Positions 25,269-34,364 of a DNA stretch of 64,000 bases are shown in pieces; within the stretch, counting starts at the first letter, position 1; the number at the start of each line of letters is the position of its first letter. Source of the stretch: Ornithinimicrobium cryptoxanthini (GTDB taxonomy: Bacteria > Actinomycetota > Actinomycetes > Actinomycetales > Dermatophilaceae); assembly GCF_023923205.1 (NCBI RefSeq), contig NZ_CP099490.1:124001-188000 (forward strand), given 5' to 3'. Under the pieces are notes generated by a model, which was not told the origin of the DNA, made no database searches, and saw only the letters and a program-made list of their open reading frames with translations. Position numbers and translations under genes: made by a program.

Positions 25269-26455
25269 GGCCGACGCAGGATCAGGCTGCCCGGGTTGAC
25301 GCCGATGGTCATCGCGGTGGCCAGCCCCAGGGTGTCGCCGTCCAGCTGGATCTCCACCGGCTCGTCGGACGTCACCTCGATCGTGCGACCGGTGTAGTAG
25401 TCGACCCGCTGGTGCCCTCTGCTGCTGCGCGTCACCAGCCGCGTCACGACGGCACCCCACCCCACGAGCCCCTCCGGGGAGAGCAGCACCAGGTCCAGGA
25501 TCCCGTCGTCGGCCTGCGCCTGTGGCACCAGGTTGAGACCGCCGGTCAGCTTGCCGACGTTGCCGATGATGACGCTGCGCACGCGACGACGCAGCCGCAC
25601 ACCGGCATCAGTGCGCACGTCCACCTTGAACTGTTTGCCCTTGAGTCGCTGGGCCCCTGACACGATGTAGGCAGCCCAGCCCACCTGCTTCTTGAGCTTC
25701 TCCGGGGCGTTGGCCATCACCTCCGCGTCGAAGCCGATCCCCGCCATCACCAGGAAGATGTGATCCTCGACCTCCCCCTCGCCCTGCCTGGGGACCGGCG
25801 GGAGGTCGTCAAGGTCCGAGGTGTCCACGGGCGGGGGAGCGTCCTCGTCGTCGGCGTCGCGCAGCGGGCGACGCAGCCGCAGCGTGGCGGTGTCGATCCG
25901 GTGGTCCGCCCCGGTCAGCGCGACCTTCATGCCCTGGGTGAGGCTGGTCACCGGCAGGGAGAGGTTGCGGGCGAGCAGGTTGCCCGTGCCGGCGCTGAGC
26001 AGCCCCATGGGGACCTCGCTGCCGACCATCGCCGACCCCACGATGCGCACGGTGCCGTCACCGCCGAGGGCGCAGACCAGGTCGACCCCCTCTGCCAGGG
26101 CCGCCTTGGTCTGTCCGTAGCCCGGGTCCTCCAGCGTCGTCTCCAGCCACAGCGGGTCCGCCCAGCCGTGCCCACGGCATACCTTGGAGATCTCGGCCCG
26201 CACCTTGTCCGTGCGGTCGAACTTGGTCGGGTTCACGACGACGGCGGCCCGGGGGAGAGCCGCCGTGCTCGTCTCGTCCGCGGTGGTCTCGGCCTGGGTG
26301 CCGCCCTGGGCGCCACGCCCAGAACTGCTGGAGTATGCCGTGCCGCTGCGGGCGCCGCGCTCCTTCGCCGTCGTCGTGGCGCGCCACAGGAGCCATCCTG
26401 CGATGACGACGAGGAGCAGCAGCACCACGAGCGCGAGGGGCCACCAGTCAGTCAC
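25262..26455 (-). CDS. Diacylglycerol kinase-type lipid kinase, membrane-anchored
   Basis: The GTG at 26455 is six bases after a minus-strand TACCTT box. The 397-residue protein has an N-terminal membrane helix (about 5-24), a low-complexity Ser/Gly/Thr linker, then the DAGK catalytic domain: [28 protein letters not shown] (nucleotide loop GGDGT) and [15 protein letters not shown]. The C-terminal lobe has [16 protein letters not shown] and [13 protein letters not shown]. An acidic insert ([22 protein letters not shown]) interrupts the lobe. Substrates of the family are diacylglycerol, sphingoid bases or other lipids; in actinobacteria these often feed phosphatidylinositol-type lipids. Confidence 0.88.
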   Translation of the reverse strand: MTDWWPLALVVLLLLVVIAGWLLWRATTTAKERGARSGTAYSSSSGRGAQGGTQAETTADETSTAALPRAAVVVNPTKFDRTDKVRAEISKVCRGHGWADPLWLETTLEDPGYGQTKAALAEGVDLVCALGGDGTVRIVGSAMVGSEVPMGLLSAGTGNLLARNLSLPVTSLTQGMKVALTGADHRIDTATLRLRRPLRDADDEDAPPPVDTSDLDDLPPVPRQGEGEVEDHIFLVMAGIGFDAEVMANAPEKLKKQVGWAAYIVSGAQRLKGKQFKVDVRTDAGVRLRRRVRSVIIGNVGKLTGGLNLVPQAQADDGILDLVLLSPEGLVGWGAVVTRLVTRSSRGHQRVDYYTGRTIEVTSDEPVEIQLDGDTLGLATAMTIGVNPGSLILRRPA

Positions 26456-26541
26456 AGGGTCAAGGTAACCCCCCGGGGGCCGCGCGAGAGAACGGACGGC
26501 TGGGCACCAGCCATGGGGGCAGCGGCACGTACCCTGTGAGG
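26456..26541. promoter_or_regulatory. Divergent promoters of the lipid kinase and serS
   Basis: In this 86-base gap the minus-strand -10 TACCTT is AAGGTA at 26462-26467 and the plus-strand -10 TACCCT is at 26530-26535. Both are six bases from their GTG start codons. A CCCCCCGGGGG run at 26469-26479 separates them. Confidence 0.6.
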
Positions 26542-27810
26542 GTGATCGACATCCGGCAGCTTCGTGAGGACCCCGAGCGGGTGCGGGCATCGCAACGTGC
26601 CCGTGGTGAGGATGACGGCGTCGTGGACGCCGTCCTGGACGCCGACCGGAGGCACCGCTCCGGGCTGTCCGAGTTCGAGTCCCTGCGGGCGGCGCAGAAG
26701 TCGTTCGGCAAGAAGGTTGCCGCAGCCCAGGGCGAGGAGAAGCAGACGCTGCTCGCCGAGGTCAAGGAGACTGCTGCCCGGGTCAAGGAGCTGGACGCCG
26801 CCCAGCAGGAGGCCGCGCAGGAGCGCGACACCCTGATGCGCACGATCGGCAACGTCATCATCGACGGCGTGCCGACCGGCGGCGAGGACGACTTCGACCT
26901 CCTCGAGACCGTGGGCACCCCGCGCGACTTCGCGGCGGAGGGCTTCGAGCCCAAAGACCACCTGGCGCTCGGGGAGGCGCTGGGCGCCATCGACATGGCT
27001 CGTGGCGCCAAGGTGTCCGGGTCGCGCTTCTACTACTTGACCGGTCCTGGTGCGCGCCTGGAGCTGGGGCTGATGAACCTGGCGCTGGACCGCGCTCGCG
27101 ACGCCGGCTTCGTCCAGCTGCAGGTGCCGACGCTGGTGAACGCCGAGACGATGGCTGGCGCCGGCTTCCTCGACGCGCACGCCGACGAGGTCTACCGCCT
27201 AGAGGCGGACGACCTCTATCTGACCGGCACGTCCGAGGTGGCGCTCGCTGGCTATCACACCGACGAGATCATCGACCTGTCCGCCGGTCCGCGGCGCTAC
27301 ACGGCGATGACGACCTGCTATCGCCGCGAGGCCGGCAGCTATGGCAAGGACACCCGCGGCATCATCCGGGTCCACCAGTTCCAGAAGGTCGAGATGTTCG
27401 TCTATGCCCGGCCCGAGGACGCGGAGGCCGAGCACGCCCGGCTCCTGGAGTGGGAGCGCGGGATCCTCGACGACTTGGGCCTGGCCTACCGGGTCATCGA
27501 CGTCGCCGCCGGCGACCTCGGGGGCCCGGCCGCCCGCAAGTTTGACTGTGAGGCCTGGGTGCCCACGCAGGAGCGCTACCGCGAGCTGACTTCGACCTCG
27601 AACTGCACGACCTATCAGGCGCGCCGTCTGAACACCCGCGAGCGCGGCGAGTCCGGCACCCGCACGGTGGCCACGCTCAACGGCACGCTGGCCACGACCC
27701 GTTTCCTCGTGGCGATCCTGGAGACCCACCAGCAGGCCGACGGCTCGGTCACGGTGCCTGAGGTGCTGCGGCCCTACGTCGGGCTGGACATCATCACGCC
27801 TGTGGGCTGA
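26542..27810 (+). CDS. serS: Seryl-tRNA synthetase
   Basis: The start is the GTG at 26542, six bases after TACCCT; the resulting N-terminus [14 protein letters not shown] matches the usual seryl-tRNA synthetase beginning, while a GTG at 26536 adds two residues and lies too close to the -10. The 422-residue enzyme has the N-terminal coiled-coil arm (about 35-105) that contacts the long variable arm of tRNA-Ser, then the class II core with motif 2 [23 protein letters not shown] and motif 3 [15 protein letters not shown]. It charges tRNA-Ser (and tRNA-Sec where present). It is monocistronic with its own terminator. Confidence 0.97.
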   Translation: MIDIRQLREDPERVRASQRARGEDDGVVDAVLDADRRHRSGLSEFESLRAAQKSFGKKVAAAQGEEKQTLLAEVKETAARVKELDAAQQEAAQERDTLMRTIGNVIIDGVPTGGEDDFDLLETVGTPRDFAAEGFEPKDHLALGEALGAIDMARGAKVSGSRFYYLTGPGARLELGLMNLALDRARDAGFVQLQVPTLVNAETMAGAGFLDAHADEVYRLEADDLYLTGTSEVALAGYHTDEIIDLSAGPRRYTAMTTCYRREAGSYGKDTRGIIRVHQFQKVEMFVYARPEDAEAEHARLLEWERGILDDLGLAYRVIDVAAGDLGGPAARKFDCEAWVPTQERYRELTSTSNCTTYQARRLNTRERGESGTRTVATLNGTLATTRFLVAILETHQQADGSVTVPEVLRPYVGLDIITPVG

Positions 27811-27818
27811 CGCGGCTG

Positions 27819-27836
27819 CTCCCCCGCGCGGGGGAG
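27819..27836 (+). terminator. serS terminator palindrome
   Basis: An 18-base perfect palindrome (CTCCCCCGC/GCGGGGGAG) begins nine bases after the serS stop. It lacks a T tract but is the only strong structure before the next promoter. Confidence 0.5.
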
Positions 27837-27895
27837 GCGGGTGCTCGCTCGCGGGACGGAGGCGGGGGAGGTGCGCCGCGCCATACCCTTGACGG

Positions 27896-29281
27896 ATGGA
27901 CCGCATCGCTCACCTGCTCGGCGCCGATGAGGGCTGGCAGCGTCCCGGCCCCACGGCGGCGCAGCGCCGCACCGACGTGCTGATCGCGCTCGTCGTCTTC
28001 GTGCTGGCCGCTGTCTCCATCGAGTTCCTGCGCAGTCTCGGGATGCTGGACGGCAAAAGCTCGCTGCTCGACGTCCTGGGCCAGCACGGGTCCGCCCTCT
28101 CCGCAGCGATCCTGCTGGTGTGGCGGCGCTCCCACCCACTCCTCATCGCCGTCCTGGCCAACGCGCACCTCTATGTCATCGGCACCATCCAGCCGGCCGT
28201 CGCCAGTGGCCTGGTGATGCAGGTCCTGTATTTCTTCGCGGTCTACTCGGGCGTGGCGTGGGCACGGGACCGGCGCGCGCTGTCCTATGTGCTGACAGGC
28301 CTCGTCGTCACGCTGTGCCTCTGGTTGGCCTGGGTGTTTGCCGTGAGCTCGGGCCTCGAGACCCTGATGCGCAATCTGGGGGCCGACGAGGTCGACGCGA
28401 GTGGGTTGTTCTCTCCTGCGGTGGCAACGATCGGCCTGGTCACCCTCAACAACGTGCTCTTCCTCGGTGGGGCGATCCTGCTCGGTCAGGTGGCGTGGCG
28501 CGGTGCCATGCACACCCGGCGCGAGCTGGAGCAGGCCGCCACGATCCGCTCACAGGCCGCCCGTCTGCGGGACCAGGCCGTGGTCGCCGAGCGGTTGCGG
28601 ATCGCGCGCGAGCTGCACGACGTCGTGGCCCACCACGTGTCGGTCATGGGGGTCCAGGCCGCCGCCGCGCGCCGGGTCCTGGAGAAGAACCCCGACGCAG
28701 CACGCGAGGCCCTCGGTGCCATCGAGTCCTCCTCCCGCAACGCCGTCAGCCAGATGCGCGACCTGCTCGGCACGCTGCGCAGCGGGCAGCTGGCGGCGGA
28801 CGGAGCATCCGAGGAGGACGGGTCGGACCCGGCGGCGGCCGGGGGCGGCTCGGGCACCCCCGACCGTGCGCCGCAGCCCGGCCTGGACGAGCTCGAGGAG
28901 CTGGTCGCGGTCTCGGCCGGACCGAGCCTGGAGGTGAGCTACGCGCTCGTCGAGGAGGTGCCCGGTGCCGCCGGTGAGGTGCCCGCCGCCCTGCAGCTGA
29001 CGGCATACCGGATCGCCCAGGAGTCCCTGGCCAACGTGCGCCGGCACAGCACCGCCAGCCGGGCCTCGGTGGTGGTGCGGGTCGGCAGCGAGCTCGAGGT
29101 GGAGGTGCTCGACAACGGTGCGCCGCGCCACGGGACTGCAGGCACCGGCCTCGGTCAGCGGGGCATCCGGGAGCGCGCCGAGCTGCTGGGCGGCGATGTC
29201 GAGATCGGCCCCCGCCGCGGAGCGGGCTATCGGGTGCGCGCGGTCCTGCCGCTCGGCGTGCCGGCGGAGGTCGCCCGGTGA
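27896..29281 (+). CDS. NarL-type sensor histidine kinase
   Basis: TACCCT (27884-27889) lies six bases before the ATG. The 461-residue protein has about five N-terminal membrane helices (about 28-205) with almost no extracellular domain, suggesting sensing within or at the membrane. The dimerisation/phosphoacceptor helix is ERLRIARELHDVVAHHVSVM with H241, and the ATPase domain has SLANVRRHS, VLDNG and GLGQRGIRERAELLGG. It overlaps its response regulator by four bases (GTGA). The signal is unknown; relatives include DesK/LiaS-type membrane-stress sensors. Confidence 0.92.
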   Translation: MDRIAHLLGADEGWQRPGPTAAQRRTDVLIALVVFVLAAVSIEFLRSLGMLDGKSSLLDVLGQHGSALSAAILLVWRRSHPLLIAVLANAHLYVIGTIQPAVASGLVMQVLYFFAVYSGVAWARDRRALSYVLTGLVVTLCLWLAWVFAVSSGLETLMRNLGADEVDASGLFSPAVATIGLVTLNNVLFLGGAILLGQVAWRGAMHTRRELEQAATIRSQAARLRDQAVVAERLRIARELHDVVAHHVSVMGVQAAAARRVLEKNPDAAREALGAIESSSRNAVSQMRDLLGTLRSGQLAADGASEEDGSDPAAAGGGSGTPDRAPQPGLDELEELVAVSAGPSLEVSYALVEEVPGAAGEVPAALQLTAYRIAQESLANVRRHSTASRASVVVRVGSELEVEVLDNGAPRHGTAGTGLGQRGIRERAELLGGDVEIGPRRGAGYRVRAVLPLGVPAEVAR

Positions 29282-29928
29282 TCCGGGTGCTGCTGGTCGA
29301 CGACCAGCCGCTGCTGCTAAGTGGCTTCGCGATGATCCTGTCCACCGAGGACGACATCGAGGTGGTCGGGCAGGCGCGCGACGGCCGGGAGGGTGTGGCG
29401 GCGGTGGCAGAGCTGGAGCCGGACGTGGTCCTGATGGACGTGCAGATGCCGGTGCTCGACGGCATCGAGGCGACCAGGGCGATCGCCTGGCGGACCAAGG
29501 TGGTGATCCTGACGACCTTTGACCGCGACGACTACCTGTTTGACGCGCTCGCCGCCGGTGCCAGCGGCTTCCTGCTCAAGAATGCCGACCCCGACGACCT
29601 GGTCGACGCGGTGCGCACGGTGGCCTCCGGCCATGCCCTGCTCGCGCCGGAGGTCACCAGCCGGGTCATCTCGCGGATGGCCGAGGGCCGGGCAGGCGGA
29701 TCGATCCGGCACGATGCGAGCCTGGAGCGGCTGACCGCGCGCGAGCGTGAGGTGCTCGAGCTGGTCGCGCGCGGGCTGTCCAACGCCGAGATCGCGGCCG
29801 AGATGTTTGTGGGCGACGCGACGGTCAAGACGCACGTGTCCAACGTGCTGGCCAAGCTGCACCTGCGCGACAGGGTGCAGGCGGTGGTCTTCGCCTATGA
29901 GGCGGGGCTGGTCCGACCCGCACCCTGA
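29278..29928 (+). CDS. NarL/LuxR-family response regulator
   Basis: The GTG at 29278 overlaps the kinase stop. The 216-residue protein has a receiver domain with the acidic pair DD (8-9), phosphoacceptor D54 in VLMDVQMP and the conserved lysine in FLLKNADPDDL, then a LuxR helix-turn-helix (LTAREREVLELVARGLSNAEIAAEMFVGDATVKTHVSNVLAKL). It should bind DNA as a dimer when phosphorylated by the upstream kinase. An ABC-2 exporter lies 660 bases downstream, and such kinase/regulator pairs often control exporters; the link is inferred. Confidence 0.94.
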   Translation: MIRVLLVDDQPLLLSGFAMILSTEDDIEVVGQARDGREGVAAVAELEPDVVLMDVQMPVLDGIEATRAIAWRTKVVILTTFDRDDYLFDALAAGASGFLLKNADPDDLVDAVRTVASGHALLAPEVTSRVISRMAEGRAGGSIRHDASLERLTAREREVLELVARGLSNAEIAAEMFVGDATVKTHVSNVLAKLHLRDRVQAVVFAYEAGLVRPAP

Positions 29929-29938
29929 GGACCGCCCG

Positions 29939-30364
29939 TCATACGGACTCCTGCTTCTGCGGCTCGACCAGGTCGTATTCGCGCCCCGTCACGCTCTCGA
30001 CATCGATCGCGACGAACTGGTGCTTGTCCTTGGCGCCGAGCCAGGACCGCAGCCCCAGCCCCTTCGCCGCACGGGCCTCGTCGCCCTCGAGGATCCGGGC
30101 GCGGCCACGAGCCACGACCGACCACGCGCGCTGCGCGTCGTCCTCGATCCCGTCGATCTCGAAGGCCACGTCCGAGTTCATCGCCACGCCGAGGAGCTTG
30201 CTGCCCTCGGCGGTGCGGAACACCAGTCGGGGTTCTTGTGCGCAGTAGTTGATCGGCACGATGTGCACCTCGTCCACCAGGTGAAAAGCCAGGCGCCCCA
30301 ACCGTTCTCCGGCCAGACGCTCCCAGCTGGCGCGTTCATCCAGCCACGTGTCGTCGTCCCACAT
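29939..30364 (-). CDS. Pyridoxamine 5'-phosphate oxidase-family (flavin-binding) protein
   Basis: AGGAGG is eight bases from the ATG at 30364 but only two from the ATG at 30370, so 30364 is chosen. The 141-residue protein has a split-barrel flavin fold: RLGRLAFHLVDEVHIVPINYC, LVFRTAEGSKLLGVAMNSDVAFEIDG, then WSVVARGRARIL. These segments match the PNPOx-like/Rv1155 group that binds FMN or F420. Substrate is unknown. An inverted repeat overlaps its -10 box (30384-30400). It converges on the response regulator gene. Confidence 0.85.
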   Translation of the reverse strand: MWDDDTWLDERASWERLAGERLGRLAFHLVDEVHIVPINYCAQEPRLVFRTAEGSKLLGVAMNSDVAFEIDGIEDDAQRAWSVVARGRARILEGDEARAAKGLGLRSWLGAKDKHQFVAIDVESVTGREYDLVEPQKQESV

Positions 30365-30383
30365 GTTCATCTCCTCCTCGTGT

Positions 30384-30400
30384 TACTACCCATCGTAGTA
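30384..30400 (-). promoter_or_regulatory. Palindromic operator over the PNPOx-gene promoter
   Basis: TACTAC-CCATC-GTAGTA is a perfect 6-bp inverted repeat. The minus-strand -10 TACGAT (30392-30397) lies inside it. The TACTAC/GTAGTA arms resemble operators of the BlaI/MecI/CopY winged-helix repressors, and a BlaI-type gene is present at 45976-46362. Confidence 0.5.
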
Positions 30401-30497
30401 GACGTGCCGACTGCAGGCCATGCTTGGTGGTGGATCTCACGCGCGGACGCCGGTCTCCCCCGCAGTGGGGAGGACAGATCTCCGCCCTGCCGCCGAT

Positions 30498-30513
30498 GTG
30501 CTGGCCCCAGCAC
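30498..30513. promoter_or_regulatory. Inverted repeat upstream of the ABC exporter
   Basis: GTGCTGG-CC-CCAGCAC is a perfect 7-bp inverted repeat, 80 bases before the ABC ATPase start. A second stem, TCCCC/GGGGA, lies at about 30456-30471. Either could be a regulator site or RNA structure in the leader of the operon. Confidence 0.35.
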
Positions 30514-30592
30514 GCCTGAGAGATTGGGACCATCAACGACAGAGCGGGATCAACCACCGGGCTGCGAGGCGGTCAGGATGAGGGGAGTGCAG

Positions 30593-31477
30593 ATGCTAGG
30601 GGTGCACGGACTGACCCGGCAGTATGGCGAGGTGCGCGCCGTCGACGGCGTCACCTTCGAGGTGCCGGCGGGCAAGATGATCGGTTTCGTCGGGGGCAAC
30701 GGTGCCGGCAAGACGACCACGATGCGGATGATCATGGGGGTGCTGGCGCCCAACGCGGGTGAGGTCACCTGGGGTGAGCGTCCCGTCACGCGCGCCGACC
30801 GCACTCGCTTCGGCTACATGCCTGAGGAGCGCGGCCTCTATCCCAAGCAGGGCGTGTTGGACCAGCTGACCTATCTGGGCCGGCTGCACGGCATGAGCCA
30901 GGGCGACGCCAACGGGCGCGCCAAGGAGCTGCTCGAGCGCTTCGGGCTCGGTCACCGACTGAAGGAGAAGGTCGAGAAGCTGTCGCTGGGCAACCAGCAG
31001 CGAGCCCAGATCATCGCGGCCGTCCTGGGCGAGCCGCTCGCGCTGATCATGGACGAGCCGTTCTCCGGCCTGGACCCTGCCGCCGTCGACCAGATGGCCG
31101 ACCTGCTGCGCGAGCACACCTCGCGCGGTGTCCCGGTGCTCTTCAGCAGCCACCAGCTCGAGCTGGTCGACCGGCTCTGCGACGGCATCGTCGTGCTGCA
31201 CAAGGGCAAGGTCGTGGCCCAGGGCACGTCAGATGAGCTGCGCGGCAACGCGCCCCTGCGTTTTGTGATGACCCTGACCGGTGACGCCGGCTGGGTGCGC
31301 GGCGAGCCGGGCATCAAGGTGCTCGACCTCGACGGCGCCACGGTCGAGCTGGAGCCGGAGTCCGAGGAGCTGGCCCAGCGTCTCCTGACCGAGGCCGTCT
31401 CCCGCGGCGGCGTGCGTGAGTTCAGCCGCGTCCGTCCGTCCCTGAGCGAGATCTACCGAGAGGTGGCAGCAGCATGA
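30593..31477 (+). CDS. ABC-2 exporter ATP-binding protein
   Basis: AGGGGAG (30581-30587) sits at good spacing for the ATG at 30593; in-frame starts at 30578 and 30587 are less well placed. The 294-residue ATPase has Walker A GGNGAGKTTT, a signature LSLGNQQRAQIIAAVL in place of LSGGQ, Walker B LALIMDEPFSGLDP and the switch His in SSHQLE. Its C-terminal 70 residues form an extra domain with acidic patches. It overlaps the permease gene by four bases (ATGA). The NatA/YhaQ-like architecture suggests export of sodium, a drug or a peptide; unproven. Confidence 0.92.
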   Translation: MLGVHGLTRQYGEVRAVDGVTFEVPAGKMIGFVGGNGAGKTTTMRMIMGVLAPNAGEVTWGERPVTRADRTRFGYMPEERGLYPKQGVLDQLTYLGRLHGMSQGDANGRAKELLERFGLGHRLKEKVEKLSLGNQQRAQIIAAVLGEPLALIMDEPFSGLDPAAVDQMADLLREHTSRGVPVLFSSHQLELVDRLCDGIVVLHKGKVVAQGTSDELRGNAPLRFVMTLTGDAGWVRGEPGIKVLDLDGATVELEPESEELAQRLLTEAVSRGGVREFSRVRPSLSEIYREVAAA

Positions 31478-32700
31478 GCACCGACACCATCACCAGGCCC
31501 GACACCAGCGTCGACACGAGGATGGCCACCAGGTCGCCGTGGAAGCTCGTGGCACTGCGCGAGCTCCAGGTCCGACTCAGCGATCGCAACTTCCTCCTGG
31601 GCACCGGCGCCACCATCGTGTTGATCGCTGCCCTGTTCGCGCTCCAGGGCTTCCTGATGGGCGGCGGCGCCCCGTCCTACACGATGGCGGTCACCGGCTC
31701 CGAGGCCGGAGCCGTCGTCGCTGAGGCGGAGCAGGCACTGCAGGCGACTGAGGACGACGCCAGCATCTCCACGATCGAGGTGGCCGACGCCGCGGCTGCG
31801 GAGACCGCCCTCACCGAGGGGGACGCCGACGCCGCGCTGCTGCCGGCCGGTGACGGCTGGGAGTTCGTCACGGACGGCGAGCCTGACGCCCAGCTCCAGG
31901 GGGTGGTGTCCGAGTCGATCCGCAGCTCCATGCTGGCCGCGAACGCAGAGGCTGCCGGGACCTCCCTGTCGGAGCTGACCGCAGGCACGACCGTGGAGAT
32001 GCGGGACATCTCCGGAGGCAATGACCAGTCGCGGTTCGTTGCCTGGATCGCCGGCTTTGCGATGGCCTTCCTCTTCTATATGGCGGCCATCATGTTTGGC
32101 ATGATGATCGCCAACTCGGTGGTCGAGGAGAAGCAGTCCCGCATCGTGGAGATCCTCGCCGCAGCGATCCCGGTGCGCGCCCTCTTGACCGGCAAGGTCC
32201 TTGGCAACACCGTGATGGCGTTCGGGGTGATGGCGCTGATGGGGACGGTCGCTCTCGTGGGGCTCACCTTCACCGAGTACGACCAGTACCTGTCGATCGT
32301 CACCGAAGGCTTCCTCTGGTACATCCCGTTCTTCGTGCTCGGCTTCCTGGCCCTGGCCTGCGTCTGGGCAGCCGCGGGTGCGATGGCCTCGCGCACCGAG
32401 GATCTGCAGTCCACGACGATGCCGCTGACGATGGTCCTGGTCACCATCTTTATCGTCGGACTCAGCCTGGACGGGGCCGCCAAGGTCATCGGATCGTTCG
32501 TGCCGGTGCTCTCCACGATCCTGATGCCGATGCGCCTGCTCGAGGGCACGGCGCAGTGGTGGGAGGCCGTGCTGGCTCTGGGGCTGACCGCAGCGTTCTG
32601 CGCCCTGACGATCATCGTGGGCGCCCGCCTCTATCGGCGGGCGCTGCTGCAGACCTCCGGTCGGGTCTCGCTCAAGGCCGCCTGGGGTGGCGGCGAGTGA
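31474..32700 (+). CDS. ABC-2 exporter permease (NatB/YhaP-like)
   Basis: The ATG at 31474 overlaps the ATPase stop. The 408-residue protein has one helix near residue 45-65, a large extracytoplasmic domain (about 70-180) with acidic, Ala-rich sequence, then six membrane helices with the diagnostic NSVVEEKQSRIVEILAAAIPVRALLTGKVLG coupling helix of ABC-2 permeases. It forms the exporter with the preceding ATPase. A strong terminator follows. Confidence 0.9.
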   Translation: MSTDTITRPDTSVDTRMATRSPWKLVALRELQVRLSDRNFLLGTGATIVLIAALFALQGFLMGGGAPSYTMAVTGSEAGAVVAEAEQALQATEDDASISTIEVADAAAAETALTEGDADAALLPAGDGWEFVTDGEPDAQLQGVVSESIRSSMLAANAEAAGTSLSELTAGTTVEMRDISGGNDQSRFVAWIAGFAMAFLFYMAAIMFGMMIANSVVEEKQSRIVEILAAAIPVRALLTGKVLGNTVMAFGVMALMGTVALVGLTFTEYDQYLSIVTEGFLWYIPFFVLGFLALACVWAAAGAMASRTEDLQSTTMPLTMVLVTIFIVGLSLDGAAKVIGSFVPVLSTILMPMRLLEGTAQWWEAVLALGLTAAFCALTIIVGARLYRRALLQTSGRVSLKAAWGGGE

Positions 32701-32740
32701 GCCTCTGACCAGGGGTGGTCTGACCTGGCGGCGACGCCGG

Positions 32741-32788
32741 AGTGACTCGCGGGAGGGTGACTGAGATCTCCCTCCGCGAGTCACTTTT
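32741..32788 (+). terminator. Intrinsic terminator of the ABC exporter operon
   Basis: AGTGACTCGCGG at 32741 onward pairs with CCGCGAGTCACT ending at 32785, extended by AGGG/CCCT inside, and is followed directly by TTTT. This is the best rho-independent terminator in the window. Confidence 0.85.
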
Positions 32789-32889
32789 CGTGACCCAAAA
32801 GAGATAGAATCGTGATGGTTGATGAACAGGCGGGGTCCGCACGTCGTCACCACATCTCACCCCTACTTCCTGAAAAGGACTGCAGTGCC

Positions 32890-33159
32890 ATGACCGGCCC
32901 CTACGCCACCTCGCCCCGCACCTCTCCCACCTTCTGCCCGCGCTGTGGGCGCGGCGTGGAGCTCTCCTCCTCCGGCCTGCTGGCCCCGCACAACGTGCGC
33001 CCTGTCGGCGGGGACACCTGCGACGGCTCGGGTCTGATGCCCGCGTTCGTCCCGCCGTGGCCGGGCACCGTCAAGCTCAGCAAGCCCCGCACCCTGCGGC
33101 TGCGCACGCCGCGGTTTGCCCGTGGCGGTCGCAAGGCTGAGGACCTCACCACAATCTGA
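32890..33159 (+). CDS. Small zinc-ribbon protein
   Basis: AAAAGGA (32873-32879) precedes the ATG at 32890, and TAGAAT at 32805-32810 gives a leader of about 70 bases. The 89-residue protein has FCPRCGRGVELSSSGLLAPHNVRPVGGDTCDGSG: a CxxC pair plus a distant H and C that could complete a zinc site. The C-terminal half is basic (KLSKPRTLRLRTPRFARGGRK). Nucleic-acid binding is plausible from the zinc ribbon plus basic tail, but no family is named. Confidence 0.6.
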   Translation: MTGPYATSPRTSPTFCPRCGRGVELSSSGLLAPHNVRPVGGDTCDGSGLMPAFVPPWPGTVKLSKPRTLRLRTPRFARGGRKAEDLTTI

Positions 33160-33198
33160 GCGACGATTGCCAGGCAAGCACGTGTGTGCCTCGGTGGC

Positions 33199-33447
33199 TC
33201 ACATTGCGTCGACGAGCGCCTTCGCCTCGGCCAGGCCCAGGCCGGGCTGGAGCTCGCGCAGTGCCTTGATGGCCTCGATCTGCCGACCTGCTTGTGTGAG
33301 CCGGAGCACCTCATCCATCCGGGTGTCGCGCGGCGGTTCCGGCGCGTCGAGCAACTGAGCCAACTGCTCGACCCGCTCCTCGAGCTGGCTGACCCGCATG
33401 CGCAGGTCGGCGATCTCTGGAGCGCTGTCGTTGCCAAAGAGTCCCAA
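33199..33447 (-). CDS. Small coiled-coil protein with ribosomal L7/L12 C-terminal-like domain
   Basis: The start is a TTG at 33447 with AGGGAGA upstream, one base from the stop of the HAD gene, so the pair is an operon. The 82-residue protein has a coiled coil (about 11-34, LRMRVSQLEERVEQLAQLL) and then a segment IEAIKALRELQPGLGLAEAKALVDAM, which matches the helix-strand of the ribosomal protein L7/L12 C-terminal domain that binds translation factors. The rest of the L12 sequence is absent. It may bind a translational GTPase or simply reuse the fold. Confidence 0.72.
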   Translation of the reverse strand: MGLFGNDSAPEIADLRMRVSQLEERVEQLAQLLDAPEPPRDTRMDEVLRLTQAGRQIEAIKALRELQPGLGLAEAKALVDAM

Positions 33448-33448
33448 G

Positions 33449-34300
33449 TCAATCTCCCTGAGTCGTGATCGTAGATATGCAGTCGGCTGTGACCTGCTCG
33501 AGCAGGACCGCTAGGCCATCCTCCTCGACGGGGGCGGTCGTCTCGTCGGCCGCAGCGATCACCTCTGGTGGCGCCTGACCCATCGCGACTCCGCGAGCCG
33601 CCCAGCCCAACATCTCCAGATCGTTGCGCTGGTCGCCGACGGCCACGGTGCACCACGGCTCCACGCCGAGCTGTCTGCGGACCTGCTCCAGCGCGCTGCC
33701 CTTGGAGACGCCCTCGGGCGCCAGGTCAAGCCACGCGGTGAAGCCCACGGCATAGTTCACGCCGTGCAGACCGATGCGGTCGACGAGCTCGGAGAAGCTC
33801 TCGGCCGAGCCGTTGGGGTCTCGGAACGTCACACGGGTGGCGGGGTGGGCGACCAGCTCTTCGTCGTCGACGAGGCGCAGGTCGCCCTGGAGCTCACCCT
33901 CCGGGAAGGGAGCGCTGAGCTTGAAGCCGACGCCGACCTCCTCGACGGCGACGAGCGCGTCCGGGCGGGCCCGACGCAGCAGCTCCACCGCCGGGCGGGG
34001 GTCGAAGGTGACGGCTTCGATGATCTCGTAACCCTCGGCATACTCCGGATCGAGGGCGATGGTGATTGCGCCGTTTGAGCAGACGGCGAAGGAGCCCCGG
34101 CGCACGAGGCCGAGCTCTTCGATGATCGGCATCGTCGCGACCACCGAACGACCGGTCGCGATCACGATGTGTGCCCCGGCGTCGCGCAGAGCGGTGATGG
34201 AGTCCGCAACCCGGGAGGTGAGGTGGCCGTCGTGGTGCAGGATCGTGCCGTCGACGTCCAGCGCGACGAGGAGCTGGTCGGCGGAGAACTGTGGGATCAC
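33449..34300 (-). CDS. Cof-type HAD-family hydrolase
   Basis: The GTG at 34300 is seven bases after a minus-strand TAGCGT box; longer frames run into the divergent gene. The 283-residue protein has motif I LLVALDVDGTILHHDG (nucleophile D), the cap domain, and C-terminal motif III/IV LEQVRRQLGVEPWCTVAVGDQRNDLEMLGWA. This is the type IIB (Cof) group that dephosphorylates sugar phosphates or cofactors such as FMN and PLP. Substrate is not predictable. Confidence 0.92.
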   Translation of the reverse strand: MIPQFSADQLLVALDVDGTILHHDGHLTSRVADSITALRDAGAHIVIATGRSVVATMPIIEELGLVRRGSFAVCSNGAITIALDPEYAEGYEIIEAVTFDPRPAVELLRRARPDALVAVEEVGVGFKLSAPFPEGELQGDLRLVDDEELVAHPATRVTFRDPNGSAESFSELVDRIGLHGVNYAVGFTAWLDLAPEGVSKGSALEQVRRQLGVEPWCTVAVGDQRNDLEMLGWAARGVAMGQAPPEVIAAADETTAPVEEDGLAVLLEQVTADCISTITTQGD

Positions 34301-34364
34301 AGGCCTCACGCTACCGCTGCGAGCTGGTGGTCTTCGGCTTGGTGGTCTGCGATGCTGTCCCCCG

